The notes beneath the pieces are model-generated. The model did no database searches. It saw only the letters and a list, made by a program, of their open reading frames with translations, and was not told the DNA's origin. Below, in pieces: positions 11,831 to 23,421 of a stretch of 64,000 nucleotides of DNA (position 1 is the stretch's first letter; each line of letters starts with the position of its first letter). The position numbers and the translations under genes were made by a program. The DNA comes from Cliona cf. orientalis (Eukaryota; Porifera; Demospongiae; Clionaida; Clionaidae), in NCBI GenBank assembly GCA_963930775.1, contig OZ005689.1, forward strand, positions 26,224,058-26,288,057, written 5' to 3'.

Positions 11831-12637
11831 AACTAAGAAGTATTGATGATGAACTAAATGGAACCCACCTTTTCTGGCTATAGAACTAATAAAACTCCTA
11901 CTTTGGCTCACCTTAGAATGCTTCAGAAGAAAATTCGTTGGAAAACAGATCGATGGCTGGTAGTTTGTAACAAAAACGATAAAAAATGGGCGTGGCTTCT
12001 AAATTTCTCAATTATCATGCACCTATAACTTGTTCATTAAGTGCTCTTGACTTGCGTGTGGACTGGTTTTGCACCCCTCAAAAAGGAAGTGTAGGGATGT
12101 ATAGTGGATGTGATTATCCATACAAATCTTGTATATGTACTTTGACCCTGCCATCTTTACTTCATCCTTCAATTTTATTTAATTGTTTTTATACTTGTTT
12201 CTGTTCTTTTTTTATTGCTCTCAGTATAATTTGTTACATGTATAGTTTGCCGTCATGATATTCCGGGCCATGGATCCAGTGTAGAAGATGGGAGGTGCCG
12301 AATATCGCATATCTGCGCAATTCCTAGCCACGCCCCTTATTCCTATGTCTATGTGATGAATCAGGCTGACAAAGAAAGCAGCTTTATGCGGTTGAAGTAG
12401 CTGTAAGACTCCTCCGTTTGGGAGAAAACCAAGTTCTAAGGTTTACTATTAGCCGCAGCAGATTTGTACGTTACCTCCCCCTCGAGCCTTGCGCTCAGTT
12501 GCATATCCGATTGTGCGCCAAGACGCAATGCGCGTGCGACCACGCGAAGCCGAATTAATTGAACGGTAACGCCCTCAAGTGGGACCGCGTGACTAAACCC
12601 AGATATAGCTGCCCATCGGTGAGAGTTCGCTAGAGGC
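11831..12637. other. Non-coding; contains a dispersed repeat
   Basis: No gene recognised. The segment 12107-12205 (GTGATTATCC, then TACTTCATCCTTCAATTTTA and TTTTATACTTGTT) is repeated with few differences at about 45471-45540, so part of this stretch is a dispersed repeat, possibly the inside of the element that starts at 11771. Confidence 0.5.
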
Positions 12638-12738
12638 ATGTTGTTACCAGGACGAAGAGCAATGCAAGAGCTATACAAAGAGGCAAAGATTGCGATCGCA
12701 CAACCTGGGTTGAAGATACACCGGCAACCATTTGAACG
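12638..12738 (+). CDS. Candidate first exon, unknown gene
   Basis: An ATG opens a 33-codon frame (MLLPGRRAMQELYKEAK...) that runs into a strong splice donor, ACG|GTAAGT, at 12739. No partner exon was identified downstream, so this is weak; it may be a leftover exon. Confidence 0.2.
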
Positions 12739-13353
12739 GTAAGTACTAAAAACAATAAGGCCAAATGAACTTAATTACTAGTTTCTCAGGCTTTCAACTT
12801 TCAAAACCCATGCGGGAGGTGGCTTTCTATTTTATTTTTAATGAAAAATGGGCGTGGTGATAGTGGCCACGTCCATTTTCGCTGATGCTACACGTGGTTG
12901 ATACACAAGGTAGTGCTGAAATACAAGTATTGAAGTCCAACCGGAGAGAATACCTAGCCTAATAATCAAGTTTAGCTATCTATTTAATACAGAAAAGTTT
13001 CATTAGTCGTACTAACCTTGTAGGATGACAAGTTTTAGTCTGCACAAGGTGACATTTTTTAAAGAAAATGGCTAGCTAGCTGTTGGCTAAATACCACTTT
13101 CATGGAGACTTTAGTTGTGAGATGTCAACCAAACAGTCTCGGGATGCCAGAAAACAGTTAGTTTCATGAATTCTTTACTGTATTATTGTAAATCTGGATA
13201 TTTTCGTTGTAAAAATATTTTCGTAGTCGATGGCTGCTACGAAAATTAATCTTATGAAAATTAGAATGCACTATTAACGCTAATGCGGTAAGGGGTCATT
13301 CCTACGAAAATTTATCATACGAAAGTTTCTTTACACAAAACTTTCCAGATCTA

Positions 13354-14029
13354 CAGTGCTCCACGAAAAGAGAGTAGATTTTGAAATTTTTTCATTTTGG
13401 ACTATATCTTTCTTCTGCAATGGTTTTGGGTGCTCAAACGTGATACATATACTGTTCTATATATCTCCTATCTACCTCTGCAGTCGAACGCCATTAACCA
13501 CAAGGATTGTGATTTTATTGTTTCTCAAAGACCACTCATAAGAAAAATATTTTAAAACACTCTTTCTAGTTAAGGGCTAAGATGTTGCATACACATAGAC
13601 CAACTAACAAAAAAACTTGATGCCTAATGCGGGGTCTTAATTATTGACGATTGAGGTTTTAATTACATATTTGTACATTTTGAAGGACCAAAATAGGATC
13701 CAAACTTCCATGATTTCTGTAGTTAAGGGCTAATTTCCTAGAAGATGCTAGCCATGTCCCTAAAGTTTCATATTCTCAAATGTAGGACCTTAATGTTATA
13801 CAGAACAGAATTGGTGAGCTATAATATCCAAAAAATTTCTGATTATGGGATTTTAGGACAGTAATTAAAGGGTGTGTCCCGGCCAAGGGTGTTGTTTGTG
13901 GGACTAATTAGTACCACCACAGTGACTCTTTTCAAATGAATACCTTGATGTGCAGTGTACTTAGTTGGATTACAAAATCAATATTCTGGGCCTATTTTCA
14001 AAATCTACTCTCTTTTGCGTGGAGTACTG
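13354..14029. mobile_element. MITE with TA target duplication
   Basis: About 35-bp terminal inverted repeats: the left end starts CAGTGCTCCACGAAAAGAGA and the right end, reversed, starts CAGTACTCCACGCAAAAGAG. Each end is flanked by TA (13352-13353 and 14030-14031). The 676-bp interior has no coding capacity but contains two copies of GTTAAGGGCTAA. TA duplication and non-coding size point to a non-autonomous Tc1/mariner-type element. Confidence 0.8.
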
Positions 14030-14474
14030 TACGGTATTCCTTTTTTTGTCTGCTAATTAAATTCATTAGCATGTGACTGCTCACGTGAAAAATAAAGTCC
14101 TGCTTTCTCAAAATTTGATGCGGGCGGGCCTGAGAAACTATTAATTAACTTTGCTTGGCCTAAGTTAGCGTTTGTGACAAAGCGATGGGTTTCACTCTGA
14201 ATTCAGGCTGTACTAAGATAGATATTCTGTATATTATAACCATCGCCTGATAGATTTAGACAAGCTTAGCGCCGAGAGTTAGCGAAGTATAAAGTTTGAG
14301 CCGGTAAATGAATATTGTTTCTTACCTGAGTTACAACGTACATGCATGTAGTTGAGTAAGTTCTATTAATTTTGATGAGCACCTGGTATGTTGTCCACAA
14401 GCCTGACAGCTGAATGTAGTGTATTAGTAAGTAGCATGGTACTCATGCATGTGTATGATGGCTGAGTATTGTTA
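14030..14474. other. Intergenic, nothing recognised
   Basis: AT-rich spacer between the MITE and the EnSpm-like element; no features seen. Confidence 0.5.
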
Positions 14475-15108
14475 TATATCCAAGCAATAAGATCTTACTC
14501 AGATCCAACTTAAAGATTCTTAGTTAGATCTTGGTAAGAATCTTACCAAGATCTGACTAAGACGTAAGATTATGAAATCCAGGATCTTACTACTTCTTGG
14601 TAATTCTTACATCCTTTCTTACTCTTTCTTAGAACATTAATTCTTGAAATAAAAATTATGGTGAATAGTACAATGCATAATATTATGAAGAACTGTAAAA
14701 AGGATTAAGAAAAACGGAATCTGAAATGAAGATTGCATGAATCGACTGGGTGTGGACCATCAGTTGTACAATGCATAATAATAATAGAGATGTATATAAA
14801 AACTGAAGGGGTGAAGATTGCATGAATCAACAAGGTGGGCTAAAATTAATGTACCTGTATATACATGAAATCAGTGCTAGCTTGTCCGAACATACACCAC
14901 CATCACAAGCCAAACTCTGCAAATAAATTCTCTTTTCCCTCCCGAAACTTCTTGTCCGCATCCCGACACTTCTGATTGCATTACACAATTATGGTCTGAA
15001 AATGCTTTTTTGTTTCTTCTCTTCCAAAGCGCTCTGTGACACATGCTATCATACAGAATAAGCAGCGTAAAATGTGCAAACCATAAAAATATTATGTTTT
15101 CGAATTAC

Positions 15109-15398
15109 TTACATAGAATTTTCTTCACTTTGTCTTGCGGTAGTTGTACTTTTAGACCTGTGGCTTTTGATAAAGAGACGACCTTTCATTTCTTTGTCAG
15201 TGAAGAGAGCATCCAGTAGATTAGTGCATATTTTCCTGGTTCTGCTCCAGGGAGACACTCTAAATTATCGCTAGTGGATGGTCCTGCAGCGGAACTTGTA
15301 TCACTCGGCTGTGATACCTCTGGCAATGGCTGCTTTGGTTCGAGTGTGTGCTTTGATTTGCATGATGGTTTAGCCTGAAAGGACATCTTGGGTTGCAA
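15109..15398 (-). pseudogene. C-terminal part of EnSpm accessory gene, BEN-like
   Basis: Minus-strand coding remnant. A Ser/Pro-rich segment (15260-15398) leads, after a frame change near 15245, into KICTNLLDALFTDKEMKGR ending at a TAA at 15109-15111. The LLxxLFT-x-xEM pattern resembles the last helices of BEN domains, which bind DNA and occur in accessory proteins of some transposons. It lies downstream of the accessory exon at 16306-16676, separated by the MITE. Joining these exons is inference. Confidence 0.4.
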
Positions 15399-15418
15399 AG
15401 GAGTATGGTCCTGTATAA

Positions 15419-16067
15419 TATGTGACCGGATCTGGGAAAACCCGGCATATTGCGCGCTTTTAGTACCTCAGCTCAAAAAATGTCAAGGTCGAGTTTTTGT
15501 CATATTCATATCAAAGAACCTTTCTACTAACCTTTGCCACCACCTACGGAGGGTAAACGTAAGATACCAAGGCGAAATAAGCCTTCATTTTGACCTACCT
15601 AGACTGTACGGCAGCCGTACACGGAGCCCGTTGCTATGGGCGGTAATTAGAATTCTCTACCTAGATACAGCTAGATTCATCAAACTACTGTATGTTCGCT
15701 CACCTTTTTAGCTTCTTGGGCATCTAAGAACAATCGTCTGTCGTTGTCAACAACGAAATTCAACTCTTGCTCGATCTTTACGTTCATTTCGAACGGCTCC
15801 GCCCAGGTCCATTTAATTGATTTCCGGGTCACGCGTAGTATGTGGAAACGCCATACGCGTGCATAGCAACGCCTTTAGACCGTAATTTCTCGATTATTGG
15901 GGGTGTGGCGCGATCGCAAACAAAGCGCTGTATCTCCACAACGAAGCGCACAGTCACTCTGAAACTTGAACGCGGGTTAGCCCTATGGTAGAGCTTATCA
16001 AATATGTAGCTAACTAAAAAATCATAAAATTCGCTATATGCCGGGTTTTCCCAGATACGGTCACATA
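15419..16067. mobile_element. 0.65-kb MITE, copy 1 of 3
   Basis: Inverted ends TATGTGACCGGATCTGGGAA (left) and, reversed, TATGTGACCGTATCTGGGAA (right), continuing AACCCGGCATAT. The other copies are at 31804-32466 (opposite orientation) and 53229-53844. Flanks suggest a TA or TAA target. On its minus strand an ATG opens MNVKIEQELNFVVDNDRRLF ending at a splice-donor-like AAG|GTGAGC; that segment is conserved in copy 2 and largely in copy 3. Confidence 0.85.
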
Positions 16068-16305
16068 TAATAAAGAAATATCTATAATTTCATAGGTGGT
16101 ACATACACGGGAAGTAGAGGGTGGATACATGCACCTCCCTTTCAGAGTGGCATTTAAAGATACATTATGATACAGCAAAAACCTATAATTTTATTATACA
16201 TACAGGTTGTGATATCAGTCACTTCCTCCTCTCCACTTTACCTTTATAAGTCTAACTATAAGGCTATTTAGCAGCTGAGAGAAGATATTCTTTATAAATA
16301 AATTA

Positions 16306-17335
16306 TTATACCTTTTTATCTGATTTCTTCAGAGAGCACTTGATTCGTTCTAATCTTTTTTCGATTCTGACTAGCAAATCACGGTCTGCAGATGTAAATA
16401 AGGAACCAACAGGTCGGGATTTCTTATTCAGTGGTTCGTCTTCATCAGAAGATTCAGAAAAGAGACTTTGTTTTTTGCCAGGACCTTTAGGAGTACTCAT
16501 TCTAGGTGTCTTTGTTGCCTCGTCGTCTGATTCAGAAGATACCTCGTCGTCATCTGCACTCTCCCTTTTTCTGGTCTGGTTAATCGACACATCCATATTA
16601 TCATCACCACCATCTTCACTATCTCTTGACTTGTCATTGCCAGGATTTGGCTTCAGAGCTTTCTCATCAGTATTTCCTAGAGGAAAAGAAAGGACCTTCA
16701 ACTATTGTTCTTGCACTGTTGAGATGGTAGCCATTTGTGCAAGAATTTTTGAAACTCTTATATAGCATGCTGCATGCACTAAGATCCATTTAATGAGCAA
16801 TGAGCTGCCCAAATGTGGCAGTTGATTTCTATTCAGTTTTAAGTGGCCACTTTCAAATACAGAGTGATCCCTCAGTGTTATGACCCTAATATAAAGGTAA
16901 CTATATGTACAAATGTAATTTACCTTTGTCAGTGTGGATGCCTAGGTTTAATACATGAGTGTATGACTACAAGTGAGTGTGGTGTATCACCTATCACTCA
17001 TAATTTTAGTATAGTGGCACAATGCCTTATTTTAAATTACTCTCACATTCAATCATGCATGCAGGTGTTAAAATTAAATTTTAACCAGGTTTCCATTTAA
17101 TAAAAGCTTACATATATAAACCAGATATTATCTAGGTTGTGAATATTATGTCTGGGATCAATATCCTACCACGAAAGAATAGTATACACTATGATCTTGA
17201 TCGCTACGTCTTTCACACCTGACACAAGAGGTGTGAAGAGCACATACCTTTGGAGTTTCGCTTTGTATCCTCGACAGATACGAAGTCCAGGAATCTTGCT
17301 GGTTGCCTAGCGTTTCTCGATCGTTTTCTTGACAT
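16306..17335 (-). CDS. EnSpm accessory protein, acidic, two exons visible
   Basis: Exon 1 runs from ATG at 17335 to 17248 (begins MSRKRSRNARQPARFLDF) and ends in a donor AAAG|GTATGTG. Exon 2 starts at 16676 after a pyrimidine-rich CTCTAG acceptor and keeps the frame (NTDEKALKPNPGND...). The product is basic at the start, then strongly acidic and Ser-rich, then a coiled segment RDLLVRIEKRLERIKCSLKK. Exon 2 ends at AAG|GTATAA near 16308, so further exons are expected; the BEN-like piece at 15109-15398 is the candidate. It diverges from the transposase start at 17554, about 220 bp away, suggesting a shared promoter. A DNA-binding helper role is inference. Confidence 0.6.
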
Positions 17336-17553
17336 TTTTGGGGGATATTAAACAAATAGCTTACTCGTTCAACCAACAGCACTCTCCTTCCACAGTTCTC
17401 GTTGCACGTTTGATGGCAAGTAGGCGGAGTAGCTGCATTCTCGCGTGCACACACGCAATTGCGCAATCGCGTACTTTCTAATTACACGTACTATTGAGTC
17501 ATGCCCATTTGATTAAACGCGCGCATGTGGAGATCAAAGGAAGCTTGCTAAAC

Positions 17554-18611
17554 ATGGAGCGAAGAAAGCTTTATAATCAAACGCTGTGTCCTCTACCACC
17601 TTCAACTAGATGGCGTGAAAGTAAGCGAACGGCAGAGATCAGCGCTTCAGAGATTGGCTCCGTTGAAAGTAGCGAGTTTGCCGAAGACCTTTTGTCGTCG
17701 CATGGAGCTCGATCCAGACTTGAACCCAAGGACTACTTACCTGAAGAAACTCCCCAGACACCAGGTAGGTACTACAGTATGTTGGTAGAATGCATCATAC
17801 TCCAGTGTTTTCTAGACAAGGCACACACAATTAATAACCTTGTATACCTACAGAACATTCACCCACAATGGATTTTGTGGATAGCTTGATACATTCATTT
17901 GAAAATGGTGGTGAATCTGGTTCGGAAGATGGTGATGGAGACCCCTCTTCGGGTGATGATACAGCGGCAGACTTCATTGAGAACTTGATGTGCTTAGCTG
18001 AGTCACTCGACAGTGATTCAGAGTCAGATACAGATTTCATCCAACAGCTTGTACTCTCCTATGAATCTGGAAGTGATACAAGTGATATTGATCCTATTGA
18101 TCATGCACTTAACTTTACGCCATAAACGGATCAGGACTCGGCTTCAGAGGAAGAGATGGAGTTCCCTCAGCCACTCTATGATAACGCTCCCCTATCGGAC
18201 TCAGCTAGTCGGCAATCGATCATGCATTTTGCACTTGCAAATCATCTTTCCTATGCCGCAGTTGATCAATTGCTAGCATTATTGAAGATCCATCTTCCAT
18301 CGTCAGCAGGAATACCAAGAAACTCTAGCAGTTTAAGGCGCCGATTTGTTGATGGCATACCGCTTCAGCAGTACTATTGTTGGCATTGCTTCACAAAGCT
18401 GGACAACAGAACAACAGATTGCAGAAACAGAGAATGCCAGGAGGTGGGGGGTGGTACTTGCTACTTCGTTCCTGTTTCTATTGCTCCTCATTTGAAACAA
18501 ATTTTCAGTGGTAAGTGTCGTTTACTGCATGCTGTGTGGTTATGATGTGATGTACGTGTGGAGTGTGTACGTGTGTGCGTGTTTGTGTGCATGTACACGT
18601 ATGTGTGTGCA

Positions 18612-18648
<37 letters not shown>

Positions 18649-20418
18649 ATGTGCATGCATGTGAGTGTATGTGTACATGCATGTGTGTATAATAATATCA
18701 CCTCCCACTTCATAGATTCCTGGTCATTGCTTCAGTACCCTTTTACAAGGAAAGAAGATGATCACATTCATGACATCCAGGATGGGGAGGAGTATAAGAA
18801 TGATCCCTTCTTTTCAGTTCCAGAACACACTGGGCTTATAATGAACACAGATGGAATCCCAGTCTTTAAGTCGTCAAAAAGCTCCTTGTGGCCAGTTCTT
18901 CTTTCCGTTACTAGCCTACCACCTGCTCTTTGCATGAACAAGGATTACATTCAGCTAGCTGGTGTCTGGTTTGGTCCAGCAAAACCTCCACCAGCCATTA
19001 TACTGCCAGCTGTCTTAGATGAACTACGACATTTACACTCCGTCGGGATCGATGCCTCTACACCAGATGGCAAAAAAAGTACGTGCTAAATTGCTTCTTA
19101 CTGTTTGTGATCTCCCAGCAAAAGCATTGATCCTCAACCAAAAGCAGTATAATGGTTACTTTAGCTGTGCCTACTGTCTTGACGAAGGTGTATACAGTAA
19201 CCGAAGAATGTCGTACTTACCTAGTGAGCCGCACAGACCACGAACACACCCGGAAGTTCAACGATTGGCTGACGAGGCTGAATCTACTGGTGAGTGCAGA
19301 GTATTCAGATATAGTCAAAGGTATTCCGATCGACTACATGCATGCCGTATTAGGTGTCACAAAGAATTTGATGGTGCTTTGGTTCGAATCAAAATATTCG
19401 AGATCTTTTAGCTTAGCACGTAAGCTAAAGCTCATAGACAGAAAGCTGCTTTTGGTTAAGCCACCACACGAATTTCGCCGATCTCCACGTTCTATAGCTG
19501 ACTCTGTTAAATATTGGAAAGCCTCTGAGTTCCGTGCATGGCTACTTTTCTATTCTCTTCCTATTGTGGCACCGTATCTTCCAGCTGAATATGCACAACA
19601 TTACTCGCTGCTTGTGTATGCTATGCACATCTTACTTGGGTCAGATATTTCATCAGATCAGTTAGACATTGCAGACCAACTACTACAGTGTTTTTATCAG
19701 CATATGCCCGACCTTTATGGTGAAGAATCATGACATTGTAAAATAAATATTCATTACCTCATGCATGCACCTATCTAGCTTTGTAAGGATGTGGGGACCT
19801 CTGTGGGTATACTCTTGTTTTGGCTTCGAGAATATGAATGGCCATTTAAAAAAGATGTTTCATGGGACGAGGCAGATCCTTGGCCAGCTGGTCTTTACTG
19901 TCAAAACTCAACAATCTCTAGCACTCAAGTACAAACTTCTTCATAGTGAAAACCGAATGGTAATGAATTTTCTAGGTCGGTACATCCGGCAGCAGAAGCA
20001 ACATGCAGAGTGTGTCTTTGTTGGAAGAAGGAAAAGAAAGTGTATTCCTCTATCAATGTACACAGCTATCAAGGAGTACACAGGACTTAACATGCCCAAT
20101 ACCTTCGAAACTGCAGAAAGCTTAAGGAAAGATGGTGTGCTTTTCCGTACTGAGAAAGAGGGCTTCGCTAGATGTAGTAGTTTTTGCACATATGTGGATA
20201 GTACACATGCCTATGAGAATATCGGTAGTATCCAGGCGTTCATCGTCACTCCACCACTGGCAATACTACACCCATATCGCCAGCAAAGGTTTATAGTAGC
20301 CAGTCGACCTTCACGAAGGATATCCATACGAAACTGCACGAACCTTATTCATTCAATATCATACAGTGTTGACAAACTTGAATCTGTGTGTTGTGTCTAT
20401 AGACTGCCTAAAGGCTAA
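17554..20418 (+). pseudogene. EnSpm/CACTA-type transposase, spliced and broken
   Basis: Exon 1 is 17554-17764 (MERRKLYNQTLCPLPPSTRW...), donor CCAG|GTAGGT; exon 2 starts 17854 and is in frame. An acidic region follows, with an in-frame TAA at 18123. Exon 2 ends at 18510 (GTAAGT donor); exon 3 starts at 18716 after CATAG. The intron is a GT microsatellite. Transposase_21 hallmarks follow: LIMNTDGIPVFKSSKSSLWP (first acidic residue), FSCAYCLDEG (zinc ligands), IPIDYMHAVLGV, then the DUF4218-like MWGPLWVYSCFGFENMNGHL. Frames break in an A7 run near 19075, near 19290 and near 19730-19790. Some 800 residues in total; cut-and-paste transposition is the family function, here inactive. Confidence 0.85.
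18540..18690. repeat. GT/TG microsatellite within transposase intron
   Basis: Imperfect TGTG/TGCATG array filling the intron between exons ending 18510 and starting 18716. Confidence 0.9.
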
Positions 20419-20545
20419 GTGTATCTATTCATCTGGTGTTCTTCGTCTTCCTAATTTTTTTGAACATCATTAATACATTCTGTTTTTATAAAGTTTAAAT
20501 CCTTGTATAAAAGTGAAGTTATTACTGTTATGTGCATGTATACTT

Positions 20546-20668
20546 CCATATAAGGCATATCAGAATGGTATCGGGGATATGATAGTGTACTTCCATTATT
20601 ATAAGGCATGATATGTATACTTCCATATAAGGCATGTCAGAATGGTATTGGGGATATGATAGTGTACT
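20546..20668. repeat. Direct duplication in element 3' region
   Basis: A segment of about 53 bp (TATACTTCCATATAAGGCAT ... GATATGATAGTGTACT) is present twice, starting near 20547 and 20617, with only three differences. Confidence 0.8.
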
Positions 20669-20861
20669 CACTGTAGATTGAGCTAGCATTCCTTCAGTGA
20701 ACAGAATACTTACTAAGATCTTGGGGACTTACTAAGATCTTGCTAAGACCAAGTCGGTTATAAGTAAGAGAGGACTATCTTAGCTAATCTTAAGTAACTT
20801 GGCTGATCTTACTGTATCTTAGTAAGATCTGAGTAAGATTTGGTTGCTGGATATACACCCA

Positions 20862-21185
20862 TGCTCACACATAAACAATGATACACACCACACACACACG
20901 TACACGCACGCACACACATACATACATACATACATACACACACATATATACACGCACGCACGCACATACATACACATACACATACACATACATGCACGCG
21001 CACACACACACGCACATACACACACACACACATATACATACATACACATACACGCACACATACATACATACATACATACATACATGCATACATACGTACA
21101 CGTACACGTACACACACACACACACACACACATACATACACATACACATACATACATACACATACACATCTACATCTACATCTAC
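20862..21185. repeat. CA/TACA microsatellite
   Basis: Long imperfect array of ACAC, ATAC and GCAC units just outside the EnSpm-like right end. Long His/Thr- or Cys/Val-rich frames across it on both strands are artefacts. Confidence 0.95.
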
Positions 21186-21429
21186 CCTACCTTACCTACA
21201 TGCATACAGACATAGCCATACAGCCATGTAGCCACTGTAAATAAAGCCCACTGCAATTGTAGCGTTATCTGATAGAAGACCTCCACTATGGTAAGTAGTA
21301 ATCTGCAATGTATAATGGTCCATGAGCAGAGGGATTCATAAACATAACAGGGTTGTATACAGGATAGTAGAGAGAGCGAGGAGAGGGTGAGAGAGATATC
21401 AGCAAGTAAACATGGGACTAAATAAAGCC

Positions 21430-23115
21430 TGTCTTCGTGCCAACGGAAAAAATAGTCATGTGTGTCACTAGTATGACAAAGGAAAACTCCACACTCCCAG
21501 CAAAACAATGACGTTAGTGTGCATTTGTTTCGCTGAAAACTGTACACAACGTCGTCTTTTCCTTTCAGATTGACTCGGATCTTTCTCAATCTTGAAGGGA
21601 AAGTGTTGGAGAGCTAGATGACGGATCGCACCACCACCTGGACCAGCTAGACGATGTGTACAGTAGTCTCCGATGAGCTCACGTGCCAACTGCAAGTGGA
21701 ACTTTTTGATCGTATTCAAGGTGGGTGAAGAGCAGTAATTTTTGTAGAGAATGAAAGCATTCGTGATGCTAATATCAAAAAGAAAATAGAATATGTATTT
21801 GTAAAATTTTTTGCTTTTCACTCGGCAGTTGTAGTAGCTGCACAGTTGGTCTCCCCTGTCAACCCCACCCATATACCGATTATAATCGATGATTGACTCA
21901 GGGAAGGGGACAGGGATGCGAGAGCCGTCTCTTTGTTGCCTTAGTACTGTCCCTGTCGCTGATGGCTGAGTGTTAGTGGACATCACTGTGACAACCTTGT
22001 TGTCCTTCCATGCACTTGCTGTCACCTTTCCTCTTTGCATGGTCTTAGATTCACCACTGTAAATGTGTACTATAATAATTTAGTATTATTTAAATTTTGT
22101 ACCGTGTTTTCAATCCAGATGTCTTTAGTACTACTGGAAACTCCTTCCGGTTACTTCTTGCCATGCCACACCCATAGATGCCGTCCTTGTCTAGGTCTTC
22201 AAGCAACTGGAAGCTTGTGAAATAGTTATCAAAGTACACATGGTGGTACTTGTGTTTGAGATCACTGGTAAGTGACTTGATTACATGTGCACCAAGACCT
22301 TCCTCACGCTGTTCTTTCCTCCCAGTATACACATCAAAGTAGCTGAAGTACCCGTTGGAACTATCTCCCAGTACCCACACTTTGATCCCATGCTTGATCG
22401 GCTTCATCAGCATGTACTGCTTCAAGGACGAGCGTCTTTGAAATTTGATCATGGCTTCATCGATGGCGACATTCTTGGAGGGCTCGTACAGTGTCGCAAA
22501 CTTAACTCAAGTGATCGATGAGTGGTCGTACCTTACCTAGCAGATTGTGCGTGGGGTCATCACGGGGAACAAGATCTTCATTGTTAACAAAGTGCAGGTA
22601 CTGGAAGATTTCACGGAATTGCCACCGGGGAATCCTGTCAGCGATTGGAGCACAATGACGCAGTGGGTCCTTGGTCCAATAGTCATCCACAGATGGTAAG
22701 TGATTGATCCATTAGAATTGAAAATCCATAAAATGCTTTCAGCTCCTCCACTGTGATCTTCATCCAATCTGCGTATTTTTTCATCCCCCATTACTTGCGT
22801 CGCATATCTGTTGCTTTCATCAGCAATCATTTTCTGCAGGTCTTCAGAGTAAAAAAGCTCGAATGTTTCCATGGGAGATTCTGGAATGTCTACTGCTGGA
22901 CCTACTCGTGATGCGAAGTCTGATATTGTTACTGGCTTCAAGTCTTCTGACCAAGAGGCAGGGGGTTCTCCACAGAGTGACCAAAAAGATAAGCCATTGG
23001 ATTATCATTATTTGATATTTGTACCTGGTGGACTTGCATCACCAATTGAAGGAGAGCCCAAGGTTGAAGGAGAGGGAGGGGCTGGAGAGCTTCTTGTAGA
23101 AGTAGTCAAGCTGGG
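21430..23115 (-). pseudogene. piggyBac transposase, main part
   Basis: Fragments in several frames. VTISDFASRVGPAVDIP and YSEDLQKMIADESNRYA open the conserved N-terminal region. DAMI-type first aspartate: AIDEAMIKFQRRSS region near 22440; second: YFDNYFTSFQLLEDL; third: RYMGGVDRGDQLCSYY. These are the three catalytic aspartates of the piggyBac family. The C-terminal Cys-rich zinc finger is present after a shift (CWECGVFLCHTSDTHDYFF, about 21420-21510). Stops and shifts near 22500, 22700, 22090 and 21520 inactivate it. The segment 22980-23115 encodes a Ser/Pro-rich linker and ends at the BEL insertion. Confidence 0.88.
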
Positions 23116-23269
23116 TGGGCGAGCCAGCTCTAGGATTATAGTAGATTTAAACGCTCTTACTAACTCATGCACTAACTTCAAAATTGCACTTTTTATGTTC
23201 TAATTACAAGAAAATTTTACAAATTACAAAAAGGCGAGATGACGACCATTACCAGGTAGAGTCATAACA
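23116..23269 (-). repeat. BEL/Pao 3' LTR
   Basis: Near-identical to 31590-31743; starts TGGGCGAGCCAGCTC and ends GAGTCATAACA on the plus strand. Confidence 0.85.
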
Positions 23270-23421
23270 TAACCGCCGGCCAAGACCGGAACGGTCTTAC
23301 AATAACCAATAAATCGTGATACAATAACCAAAACTGTGATGATCTAGCCATATTCGTTACACAAATCAAGTAATAATAAGATACACTTACAGTTGCATAG
23401 TTCTCAGTTTAGAGTCCAAGT

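Larger units (their letters stand above)
14475..20855 (+). mobile_element. EnSpm/CACTA-type DNA transposon with two genes
   Basis: Ends match in inverted orientation: left TATATCCAAGCAATAAGATC, right (reversed) TATATCCAGCAACCAAATCT, continuing CTTACTCAGATC in both. The subterminal 130-150 bp on each side are packed with the motif AGATCTTACT(A/C)AG in both orientations, as expected of transposase-binding subterminal repeats in EnSpm elements. Inside are a spliced transposase on the plus strand and a spliced accessory gene on the minus strand. A 0.65-kb MITE (15419-16067) has inserted in the accessory gene. The ends do not begin CACTA. The exact target duplication is unclear (TATA sequence on both sides). 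Confidence 0.75.

Noticed and set aside
11771-12290. Complete hAT MITE with right end near 12270 (CCATGGATCCAGTG)
   Set aside because: The match to the left end is short and no 8-bp target duplication is present.
12436-12678. 80-codon minus-strand frame
   Set aside because: No recognisable features; lies opposite a candidate plus-strand exon and is probably chance.
20809-21231. Long open frames on both strands (His/Thr-rich and Cys/Val-rich)
   Set aside because: They are translations of a CA/TACA microsatellite.
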